In this document: one piece after another, positions 1 to 5,151 of the stretch
How positions within the stretch are numbered: position 1 is the stretch's first letter
Layout of the letters: each line of letters begins with the position of its first letter
Assembly: GCA_010671965.1 (NCBI GenBank)
Contig: JAAHIC010000381.1
Coordinates: 1 to 5,152, forward strand
Source: Leptolyngbya sp. SIO4C5
GTDB taxonomy: Bacteria > Cyanobacteriota > Cyanobacteriia > Phormidesmidales > Phormidesmidaceae
Direction of reading: 5' to 3'
Length of the DNA stretch: 5,152 bases
Translations under genes and position numbers: made by a program
The notes under the pieces: model-generated
What the model was told of the DNA's origin: nothing
Database searches by the model: none
Seen by the model: only the letters and a program-made list of their open reading frames with translations

Positions 1-297
1 GTTCTTTCTCAAAATCTGAAAGAACTGCAAATGGCTCACACCAATAAAACGCTTTCTGACGAAATAGAAACGGTTTTTTTGGCCACCTCCACCGAGTACG
101 GTTTTCTTAGCAGCAGCCTAGTTAAGGAAATTGCCAAATTTGGAGGCCCTGTTGATCATCTCGTTCCTAAACACGTTGCTCTTGATATTCACCAATGCTA
201 CGCCCAGAACCCCCTCGCATCGGCTCTCAGCCCAGCAATTCCAACTCCGGTGAGCCAGCACCTCCCGAACTCGTCGTTTCAGGAACGGGCAACATAG
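1..297 (+). CDS. coaD: Pantetheine-phosphate adenylyltransferase (CoaD), 3' end only
   Basis: Partial gene: the reading frame is open from base 1, so the apparent ATG at 31 is an internal methionine. CoaD (PPAT) transfers AMP from ATP to 4'-phosphopantetheine to give dephospho-CoA, the penultimate step of coenzyme A synthesis in the cytoplasm. The 98 visible codons begin in the helix with [10 protein letters not shown], matching the family's 'E-x-Q-x-AH-x-N' segment. They continue with [20 protein letters not shown], which contains the SSS-x-VKE motif that contacts ATP, and then [10 protein letters not shown] and the last helix. The nucleotidyl-transferase HxGH motif lies upstream of the window. 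From comparison with E. coli CoaD (159 residues), the fold should end near IHQCYAQ. About 25 further residues, rich in Pro and Ser, are read from DNA that also encodes the next gene's N-terminus. Recognition is strong; only the value of the tail is uncertain. Confidence 0.93.
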   Translation, partial: VLSQNLKELQMAHTNKTLSDEIETVFLATSTEYGFLSSSLVKEIAKFGGPVDHLVPKHVALDIHQCYAQNPLASALSPAIPTPVSQHLPNSSFQERAT

Positions 298-920
298 ATC
301 TACAGCAGGCCCTCAACCGCATTGAAGAAATTGTTTTAGACAGTCCGCGTATTCCCTTTAGTCGCCGAACGCTGATTGATGAAGAACTGTTGCTCGATCA
401 GCTAGACATGGTGCGGCTAAATCTGCCGACGGCTTTTCGGGATGCCAAACAGGTCGTGCAGCGCCGCGAAGAGCTGCTTTTAGAGGCAGAGCAGATTGCG
501 GAAGAAATTGTGGTGGCGGCTGAGCAGCGGGCCGCTCAGATCATTGATGAGATGGGAATTATTCGCCAGGCTGAACAAGAGGCCCAGCGGCTGCGCCAGC
601 AGGTCAATCAAGAGTGCGAAGCTTTACAGGCCCAAACCCTAGCCGAAATTGATCAGGTTCGCCAGCAGGCCAAGCAAGAGTGGGAGCAAATGCGCCAGCA
701 GGCTTTCAGTGAGGCCCAGGGAATTCAGCAAGATGCCGATGCTTACGCTGATCATGTGCTGCAGCAGATGGAGCGTCAGTTTACCGATATGCTGCGGGTC
801 GTCCGGAATGGGCGGCAGCAGCTTCACCCCCCCGCAGCTAATGCAGCCAACAGCGATCGCCCCGGCAATCGAAGCGGGCGATCGCGCGAAGCGCATGGCT
901 CCAAGCGGATTCAACCTTAG
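195..920 (+). CDS. DivIVA-like / ATP synthase b-subunit-like coiled-coil protein
   Basis: This 241-residue soluble protein has no signal peptide or membrane segment. Residues 1-33 are Pro/Ser-rich and probably disordered. A conserved-looking core follows (about 34-85, with [20 protein letters not shown]), then a long Gln/Glu/Ala-rich helix (about 86-209), and a basic, flexible C-terminal tail (210-241). The helix resembles DivIVA or F-type ATPase b-subunit stalks, and similar cyanobacterial proteins are usually annotated that way. A true b subunit would have an N-terminal membrane helix, which is absent, and no other atp genes are nearby, so an ATP synthase role is unlikely. A scaffold role in division or envelope organisation is only inference. 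The start at 195 is chosen because MLRPEPPR looks like the normal family N-terminus and the next in-frame Met is codon 72, inside the core. No clear Shine-Dalgarno precedes it, so translational coupling to coaD is possible. Confidence 0.75.
   Translation: MLRPEPPRIGSQPSNSNSGEPAPPELVVSGTGNIDLQQALNRIEEIVLDSPRIPFSRRTLIDEELLLDQLDMVRLNLPTAFRDAKQVVQRREELLLEAEQIAEEIVVAAEQRAAQIIDEMGIIRQAEQEAQRLRQQVNQECEALQAQTLAEIDQVRQQAKQEWEQMRQQAFSEAQGIQQDADAYADHVLQQMERQFTDMLRVVRNGRQQLHPPAANAANSDRPGNRSGRSREAHGSKRIQP
558..821 (+). repeat. Eight tandem 11-residue (hendecad) units in the coiled coil
   Basis: Residues 122-209 of the coiled-coil protein can be written as eight 11-residue rows starting at 122, 133, 144, 155, 166, 177, 188 and 199. 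Position 1 is hydrophobic in every row (I, L, L, V, M, I, V, M). Position 5 is small or hydrophobic in nearly all (A, V, T, A, A, A, M, V). Position 8 is mostly Glu, and RQQ follows position 1 in three rows. At the DNA level, cgccagcagg recurs at 594, 660 and 693, spacings of 66 and 33 bases that are whole multiples of one unit. The pattern is seen directly; a right-handed or near-straight coiled coil is inferred from it. Confidence 0.7.
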
Positions 921-980
921 CTTTGCAGGTGAGATAGACACCGGGGCAACATCACAAATGCCTCAGCCATTGTTTCCTAT

Positions 981-1607
981 ATGATTAGCTATTTAAAGGG
1001 CATTCTCAGCGACATCCAAAAGCTGGGCAATCATCGCGTTATTCTCACATTAGAGGTCAACCAAATTGGCTACGATTTGCAGGTTACCTCTCGCCTCGTA
1101 GCTTCCCTACCCCCCGTTGGCGAGCCGATACAGGTTCATACCCATCTGCAGGTACGGGAAGATCAAATGGTGCTCTTTGGTTTTGGTTCGCGGCCCGAGC
1201 GGGATCTGTTTCGCCAGCTGGTTGGCGTCAGCGGCATTGGCCCTCAAATGGCAATGGCAATGCTGGATACGCTGGGATTGCAGGAGCTAGTGCAGTCGGT
1301 CGTAGCGGCCAATATTCGCGTCCTGTCACGGACGCCGGGAGTCGGCGCTAAAACAGCCGAGCGAATTGTGCTAGAGCTGAAAACGAAGCTGGCGGAGTGG
1401 CGGCAGCAGACCGGACTGGCCCAGACACCTGGAAGCGGCCCAGTAGCCACTGTTCAGGAAGAAGTTGAGATAACGCTGCTGGCGCTAGGCTATACCACAG
1501 GTGAAATCGTGCAGGCGCTACAGGCTGTCGGGCAAAATACGTCCCTGAACAAGAGTACCGATACGGAAGACTGGATTCGAGAAGCGATCGCCTGGCTCAG
1601 CCGCTAG
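981..1607 (+). CDS. ruvA: Holliday junction branch migration complex subunit RuvA
   Basis: RuvA binds four-way DNA junctions as a tetramer and loads the RuvB ATPase rings that drive branch migration in recombinational repair. The 208-residue length fits the family (E. coli 203). Domain I (about 1-66) opens with MISYLKGIL and includes NQIGYDLQV. The acidic pin is in the VREDQMVLFGF segment (Glu60, Asp61). Domain II has two helix-hairpin-helix motifs, VSGIGPQMA (83-91) and TPGVGAKTAERI (118-129). After a flexible linker (about 143-157), domain III (about 158-208) is the RuvB-binding bundle, containing ALGYTTGEI. The gene starts 60 bases after the coiled-coil gene, so co-transcription is likely. 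RuvB is not in the window, consistent with the scattered ruv genes of cyanobacteria. No LexA-type operator or strong Shine-Dalgarno is evident upstream. Confidence 0.96.
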   Translation: MISYLKGILSDIQKLGNHRVILTLEVNQIGYDLQVTSRLVASLPPVGEPIQVHTHLQVREDQMVLFGFGSRPERDLFRQLVGVSGIGPQMAMAMLDTLGLQELVQSVVAANIRVLSRTPGVGAKTAERIVLELKTKLAEWRQQTGLAQTPGSGPVATVQEEVEITLLALGYTTGEIVQALQAVGQNTSLNKSTDTEDWIREAIAWLSR

Positions 1608-1755
1608 CACAGCTTGTATAAATTTACTCGGCTTCTTCCCTCTGCTTGTCTAGGCTGATGTCATTGTTCAATCAGGTTTTCGACGATGACGAGGCATAGT
1701 CTAGCTTCATGGCTGTCTACAAATTCTGCGGTAGTAGCGCAAGTGCCTGAGTTTT

Positions 1756-1761
1756 GAGGAG
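1756..1761 (+). promoter_or_regulatory. Shine-Dalgarno site for the 161-residue hypothetical gene
   Basis: GAGGAG lies eight bases before the ATG at 1770. It is a clear ribosome binding site on the + strand and supports both that start and the reality of the downstream gene. The 162-base gap from ruvA (1608-1769) otherwise holds no convincing promoter or terminator; there is a lone TATAAA at 1617-1622 without a matching -35 element. Confidence 0.6.
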
Positions 1762-1769
1762 CAAGCCAA

Positions 1770-2255
1770 ATGTCCGCCGAAAATTGGCCGTTTCCGCTTA
1801 ATTCTCCCAAAGATATTCCCGCATTGGCTTCAATTGCGGCTTTGCACCAGGTCAGCCTGCGGGTACATCAGATTGCGACGCTCGATTGCGATCATCAGCC
1901 TCTGACTGAACCAGCCGAATATAAGCTGCAAGTTAGCATCAATCACCTAGCGGCTGGCGTCGTCATTCTGGCCTGCACCCCCAATGACTGCCACACCAGC
2001 TGGCAGTCTAGTCCGGTGCTGCTAACCCCTCAAACTTCAGTGCCCTTCCCCATTGAAATTCACCTGACGAGAACCGGCTCGACTACCAACTGCTCAGAGC
2101 CAGAGCATAGCCAAATTCAGCTCCTTTGCGATTTGCAAACGGGCTGGGTGAGAGGAACTGGGATGCTGGCTCGCCTGGGCGATCGCGTTTTTTACAGTGA
2201 CTTATCGCTGGCTAAAACGGTGCATACTGGGCTTTGGTTCAGCATTTTGCCGTGA
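1770..2255 (+). CDS. Hypothetical protein, 161 residues, not recognised
   Basis: I do not recognise this family. It has no signal peptide, membrane helix, nucleotide-binding motif or DNA-binding motif that I can see. Short alternating hydrophobic stretches (YKLQVSINHL at 51-60, AAGVVILACT at 61-70, FPIEIHLT at 93-100, SQIQLLCDLQT at 114-124) suggest a mainly beta-strand fold. There are five cysteines (40, 69, 74, 108, 120), with no CxxC pair; Cys69 and Cys74 form a C-x4-C spacing. The C-terminal part, GTGMLARLGDRVFYSDLSLA, looks more ordered than the Pro/Thr/Ser-rich stretch at 82-112. A HIP1 octamer lies inside the frame at 2179. The good ribosome binding site and open frame make it a credible gene. 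It is co-directional with ruvA but 162 bases away, so it may have its own promoter. It converges with panC/cmk with two bases between the stops. Confidence 0.72.
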   Translation: MSAENWPFPLNSPKDIPALASIAALHQVSLRVHQIATLDCDHQPLTEPAEYKLQVSINHLAAGVVILACTPNDCHTSWQSSPVLLTPQTSVPFPIEIHLTRTGSTTNCSEPEHSQIQLLCDLQTGWVRGTGMLARLGDRVFYSDLSLAKTVHTGLWFSILP

Positions 2256-2257
2256 AT

Positions 2258-3829
2258 TTAAGCGCCTAGGCGCTCCTGGTAGAGGCTGACAATTTTCTCA
2301 ACCACTTCTGCAATCGAAAGCCCATCAGTTTGAACTTCGATGGCGTCTGCAGCCTTTCTCAGCGGCGCCACCTGACGATTGCTGTCCTTGCGATCGCGCT
2401 CATAAATAGCCTGCTCTAATGACTCCAGCTCCGGAACCGGCTGATTTTGCGCTTTGAAATCGAGCTGTCGCCGCCGTGCCCGCTCGTGCACCGAGGCCGT
2501 GAGGAACACCTTCAGCTCAGCCTGAGGAAAGACATGGGTACCAATATCGCGCCCCTCCATCACCACGCCGCCTTTTTCGCCATACGCCTGCTGCTGCTCT
2601 AGCAGGACTTCCCGCACAATTGGCTGCGCTGCGATCGCTGAAACCTGCTTGGTCACTGCCTCAGAGCGGATAGCCTGGGTGACTTCCTGCTGATTAACCC
2701 AGACTTTGGTGGCAAAGGGACTGTCTGGCTCGTCGCTATCCGTCACGTTAGCGAGCTGAATTTGACATTCCGGCATTAGCTCAGCCACAGCAACTGGATC
2801 TTGCGGCTCGATACCTCGCTGCAGAGCCAGCCAGGTAACGGCCCGGTACATAGCCCCCGTGTCTAAGTACAGCAGCCCTAGCTGCCGCGCGACCCGCCGC
2901 GCTACCGTAGACTTGCCTGCTCCCGCTGGCCCATCAATCGCCACAATTGGCTGGCGCGATCGCAAAATGAGGTTGTCAATCAGGCGCGTTTTACCCAGAT
3001 AGGCAGCGATCGCCAGCAGGCCGGATGTCTCAATTGTCTCTAAAGGAGTCAACGTCTCAGGGTGTACCAGTTCAACGTATTCGATTTGCAGAGCTGACAC
3101 GGTAGCTAACTCAGCCTGAGCTGCCTGAATGAGGGTTGCGGCATCTCGAACATCGGTTTGAAATATGGCCTCGGCGGCCTTGAGACTGCGGTAGAGAGCA
3201 GTCGCCTGCAATCGCTCCGCATCAGAGAGGTAGCGATTGCGAGAGCTGTAGGCCAAACCGTCTGGCTCGCGGGCGATCGCACAGGGCACAATCTGACTAG
3301 TCAGATTCAAGTCTGGGACAAGCCGCTGCAAAATCGCGAGCTGCTGAGCATCTTTACGGCCAAAATAGGCCCGATCGGGCTGGACAATATTGAGCAGCTT
3401 AGTCACAACCGTCGCTACCCCCGGAAAGTGACCGGGACGAAACGGCCCGCACAGCGTCGCCATCATATTTGCTGGCGGCATTACCTGTGTTAAAGCTGCT
3501 GTCTCTAATGAGTCATCCCCGTATAGGACGGTGGCTGTCGGGGCAAAAATAATATCTACCCCGGCAGCCTCACAAATCTGCCGATCTGTCGTTAAATCGC
3601 GAGGATATTGAGCCAAATCTTCCTGAGGGCCAAACTGCAGCGGATTGACAAAAATGCTGACCACCACCACATCGCATTCTTGCCTAGCCCGCTCAATCAA
3701 GCTTTGATGGCCCGTGTGCAGCGCTCCCATCGTGGGCACAAGCGCCACGGACTTGTCAGCACCTGACTGAGTTTTTCCCAGCCGAGCGAGGCTACAGCGC
3801 AGCCCGTCAATTGTTTTAAGTATCTGCAC
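2258..3829 (-). CDS. panC/cmk: Bifunctional pantoate--beta-alanine ligase / cytidylate kinase (PanC-Cmk fusion)
   Basis: The N-terminal half (about residues 1-290 of 523) is PanC, which joins pantoate and beta-alanine using ATP to make pantothenate. The C-terminal half (about 292-523) is cytidylate kinase, which phosphorylates CMP and dCMP. PanC signs are VPTMGALHTGH with the HTGH nucleotidyl-transferase motif (38-41), FGRKDAQQL (156-164), and DGLAYSSRNRYL (190-201). The Cmk half opens with the P-loop GPAGAGKST (300-308), followed by YLDTGAMYRAV (321-331), EGRDIGTHVFP (425-435) and the ERDRKDS lid region (477-483). The halves join at LRSRQPIVAIDG with almost no linker. The fusion is a known cyanobacterial arrangement. 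I place the start at the GTG at 3829, which has AGAGG six bases upstream and gives an N-terminus (xQILKTIDGLRCSL) that aligns with relatives. An in-frame GTG at 3856, directly after a stop codon and without a Shine-Dalgarno, would add nine residues. Both domains look intact. Confidence 0.96.
   Translation of the reverse strand: MQILKTIDGLRCSLARLGKTQSGADKSVALVPTMGALHTGHQSLIERARQECDVVVVSIFVNPLQFGPQEDLAQYPRDLTTDRQICEAAGVDIIFAPTATVLYGDDSLETAALTQVMPPANMMATLCGPFRPGHFPGVATVVTKLLNIVQPDRAYFGRKDAQQLAILQRLVPDLNLTSQIVPCAIAREPDGLAYSSRNRYLSDAERLQATALYRSLKAAEAIFQTDVRDAATLIQAAQAELATVSALQIEYVELVHPETLTPLETIETSGLLAIAAYLGKTRLIDNLILRSRQPIVAIDGPAGAGKSTVARRVARQLGLLYLDTGAMYRAVTWLALQRGIEPQDPVAVAELMPECQIQLANVTDSDEPDSPFATKVWVNQQEVTQAIRSEAVTKQVSAIAAQPIVREVLLEQQQAYGEKGGVVMEGRDIGTHVFPQAELKVFLTASVHERARRRQLDFKAQNQPVPELESLEQAIYERDRKDSNRQVAPLRKAADAIEVQTDGLSIAEVVEKIVSLYQERLGA
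2261..2274. repeat. 14-base perfect palindrome at the convergent gene junction
   Basis: AGCGCCTAGGCGCT is self-complementary over its full length and covers the last codons of panC/cmk (Arg-Leu-Gly-Ala), immediately before its stop. As RNA it could form a 5-bp stem with a CTAG loop on either strand. No long T run follows in either direction, so a role as a bidirectional terminator is only a weak possibility; it may simply reflect coding sequence. Confidence 0.35.
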
Positions 3830-3835
3830 AAGTGA

Positions 3836-3840
3836 CCTCT
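3836..3840 (-). promoter_or_regulatory. Shine-Dalgarno deciding the panC/cmk start
   Basis: On the - strand, AGAGG is followed by six bases and then GTG at 3829-3827. The more upstream GTG at 3856-3854 is immediately preceded by a TAA stop and has no purine-rich site before it. This favours the shorter form of the protein. Confidence 0.5.
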
Positions 3841-3948
3841 GAGAATCGGGCCTCACTTAGAGTGTCTATCAGCTTCACTGAGGCAAACAAGCTTTATCAG
3901 CCACTTCAAATAACTCTTTAATAAGTGAGCCAGTTTGCTCCCTCTAAC

Positions 3949-3991
3949 TTCAAAAGCCCCTCGCTGACACAGCTAGCAAAGGGCCTTTGAA
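3949..3991 (-). terminator. Stem-loop terminator downstream of the rlpA-like gene
   Basis: The arms 3949-3965 and 3975-3991 pair at 14 of 17 positions around a 9-base loop (3966-3974). Read on the - strand, it runs AAAGGCCCTTTGCT, loop, AGCGAGGGGCTTTT, the usual form of an intrinsic terminator with a short T run inside the 3' arm. It sits 56 bases past the rlpA-like stop codon and about 120 bases before the panC/cmk start, so it would separate the two transcripts. There is no long T tract after the stem, which limits confidence. The rest of this 218-base gap (3830-4047) shows no promoter I can support. Confidence 0.6.
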
Positions 3992-4047
3992 CCACTTCTA
4001 CTCTTAAACTAGACAGAATTCAGGAAAGTGACCACTCACCGCCTAAC

Positions 4048-5058
4048 TTACTGCAACACTTCAATCCGGACTCGTCCTACCCCTGCCCGCGCCAGTCCAA
4101 TCTGTCGGGCTGCAGCGGCTGAGAGATCAATGATACGTCCCCGGCTATAAGGGCCGCGATCGTTGATGCGAACAACAACCTGCTGATTAGTGGACAGATT
4201 CGTCACTCTGACTTGCGTACCGAAGGGCAAGGTTCGATGCGCGGCGGTTAGAGCATTCTGGTTGAATACTTCACCGCTGGCGCTGCGGCGACCGTGAAAA
4301 CCGGGGCCGTACCAGGAAGCCATACCGCTATCCGCAAAAGCAACACGGGTAGTCGGCGGCGGTGTCACAGGTTGGGGCCGTCCCTCAATCTCAGTCAGAG
4401 GGGATTCATCGCCTAGCAGCCGTCGCAGGCGATTGGTTGCCTGCAAGGCATCTTCTGCCGGATCCTGGGTCGTATCGGGCAGCATTAGATCTTGGTTGAA
4501 GCTGACGAGGGTGTCGTCGCCCACTTTGATCACGTAAACTTCTGCAGCCGCATCCCAATGGGCCGTGATTTCGTTGGCATCTAGGTTATTGCGGGTGAGC
4601 TGATTGATGCGAGAGGCAACTGCTGTGGCTCGCAGAACCGGGTCGTGGCTAAAATCTCGAGCGGCTGAAGCTGAGGGAACATTTGGCCGAGCGCCTGCGT
4701 CTCTAGAGGTGGAACTACCTGCCGAAGCAACTTCCTTATCTGCGGTAGTATCAAGCGTCGTTCCCAGGAACGTCAGGACAGGGATGTCGTGGATGTAGAG
4801 CGTAGCAGCCTGACGAGTATCGAGTGGATGTCCTAATACACGCACAAAGTCCTGATCGAGATTAGATTCGCTAGCAGAAATCTGGACTGAACTAGCTGTT
4901 TGAGATTCATCGTCGGCTGCTGAATTTGAAGCATAGACCGCACTATCCGAAATATTTTGACCTAGGTCATCCGTTTGCTGGGCATTAGCCGATAGCGTAG
5001 CGCCAATCGTAGACATGACCAGCGCTGCGGTAAGGCTACCCAAAAATTTTTGTTTCAT
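4048..5058 (-). CDS. rlpA: Exported RlpA-like protein with double-psi beta-barrel domain
   Basis: RlpA proteins act on peptidoglycan outside the cytoplasmic membrane; the Pseudomonas enzyme is a lytic transglycosylase specific for glycan strands lacking peptide stems, active at septa. This 336-residue protein starts with a signal peptide: Lys2/Lys4, hydrophobic core 6-22, and probable cleavage after Ala26 in SANA-QQ. There is no lipobox cysteine, so unlike E. coli RlpA it is not a lipoprotein. Residues 27-70 and 108-138 are Ser/Ala/Asp-rich linkers. A conserved-looking region of unknown function (about 71-107 and 139-222, with LYIHDIPVLTFLG and EDALQATNRLRRLLG) precedes a Pro/Thr linker (226-238). 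The C-terminal barrel (about 244-336) has GMASWYGPGFHGR, SGEVFNQNALTAAHRTLPFG, VVVRINDRGPYSRGRIIDLS and a final RIEVLQ. The acidic residue often found after the GE-x-[YF] of proteobacterial RlpA is Asn266 here. There is no SPOR domain. Activity is therefore inferred, not certain. Confidence 0.9.
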   Translation of the reverse strand: MKQKFLGSLTAALVMSTIGATLSANAQQTDDLGQNISDSAVYASNSAADDESQTASSVQISASESNLDQDFVRVLGHPLDTRQAATLYIHDIPVLTFLGTTLDTTADKEVASAGSSTSRDAGARPNVPSASAARDFSHDPVLRATAVASRINQLTRNNLDANEITAHWDAAAEVYVIKVGDDTLVSFNQDLMLPDTTQDPAEDALQATNRLRRLLGDESPLTEIEGRPQPVTPPPTTRVAFADSGMASWYGPGFHGRRSASGEVFNQNALTAAHRTLPFGTQVRVTNLSTNQQVVVRINDRGPYSRGRIIDLSAAAARQIGLARAGVGRVRIEVLQ

Positions 5059-5085
5059 AAGTCCATCAACAAATGTCTTGAAAAG

Positions 5086-5114
5086 CGATTACGGCTGAGA
5101 GACGGCTGTGTCAA
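5086..5114 (-). promoter_or_regulatory. Candidate promoter of the rlpA-like gene
   Basis: On the - strand a perfect TTGACA (5114-5109) is followed by a 17-base spacer and TAATCG (5091-5086). The -35 and the spacing are ideal, but the -10 matches TATAAT at only two positions. Transcription would begin near 5079, giving a leader of about 20 bases before the ATG at 5058. The leader contains only a weak GGA before the start. The -35 lies inside the left arm of the terminal inverted repeat. Confidence 0.35.
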
Positions 5115-5151
5115 TTCAGTGCGAAGCTGTCTTCGCACTGAATTGACACAG
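5106..5151. repeat. Perfect 21-bp inverted repeat with 4-base loop
   Basis: The left arm 5106-5126 (starting CTGTGTCAATTCAG) is the exact reverse complement of the right arm 5131-5151, with CTGT between. The next pair outward (5105 G, 5152 A) does not match, so the repeat ends at 21 bp on the bases available. Each arm contains TTGACA reading outward: 5114-5109 on the - strand towards rlpA and 5143-5148 on the + strand towards the window edge. No T run follows on the - strand, arguing against a simple terminator there. It may be an operator, a divergent promoter element, a mobile-element or miniature-repeat end, or an RNA hairpin. It lies within one base of the window end, so its right flank cannot be judged. 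Confidence 0.9.

Larger units (their letters stand above)
853..3280. repeat. Nine HIP1 octamers (GCGATCGC), dispersed
   Basis: Exact copies start at 853, 878, 1584, 2179, 2390, 2631, 2956, 3006 and 3273. About 0.08 copies would be expected by chance in this length with even base composition, so the enrichment is very strong. HIP1 is the over-represented palindrome typical of many cyanobacterial genomes, and this is a main reason for the taxonomic call. All copies lie inside coding regions: two in the coiled-coil gene, one in ruvA, one in the hypothetical gene and five in panC/cmk. None lies in the rlpA-like gene, which has only a one-mismatch GCGATCGT at 4156. Confidence 0.9.

Noticed and set aside
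1..30. Start of a new small gene at the ATG at 31
   Set aside because: The frame is open back to base 1 and the upstream codons ([10 protein letters not shown]) continue the CoaD family alignment, so this is the inside of coaD.
195..920. Calling the coiled-coil gene an ATP synthase b subunit (atpF)
   Set aside because: No N-terminal membrane helix and no other atp genes nearby; the resemblance is limited to the stalk-like helix.
639..941. 100-codon open frame on the - strand and 111-codon frame on the + strand (649-984) over the coiled-coil gene
   Set aside because: Shadows of a biased, Gln-rich coding sequence; no motif, ribosome binding site or plausible protein composition.
1617..1622. 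TATAAA just after the ruvA stop as a promoter for the hypothetical gene
   Set aside because: No acceptable -35 element at 16-19 bases upstream; a lone A/T-rich hexamer is not enough.
1658..1750. Two 13-codon open frames after ruvA (1658-1699 and 1709-1750), the second reading MAVYKFCGSSASA, slightly like an aspartate kinase N-terminus
   Set aside because: Too short to support, neither has a good ribosome binding site, and no kinase sequence follows in any frame.
3369..3380. 12-base palindrome GCCCGATCGGGC
   Set aside because: It lies within conserved PanC coding sequence and is not HIP1; most likely the result of codon choice.
3158..3493. 111-codon + strand open frame inside panC/cmk
   Set aside because: It lies antisense to conserved PanC sequence and shows no protein-family features.
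3965..3973. TGACACAGC shared between the terminator loop region and the arms of the terminal inverted repeat, flanking the rlpA-like gene
   Set aside because: Only nine bases match, and neither the surrounding bases nor a target-site duplication support paired element ends.
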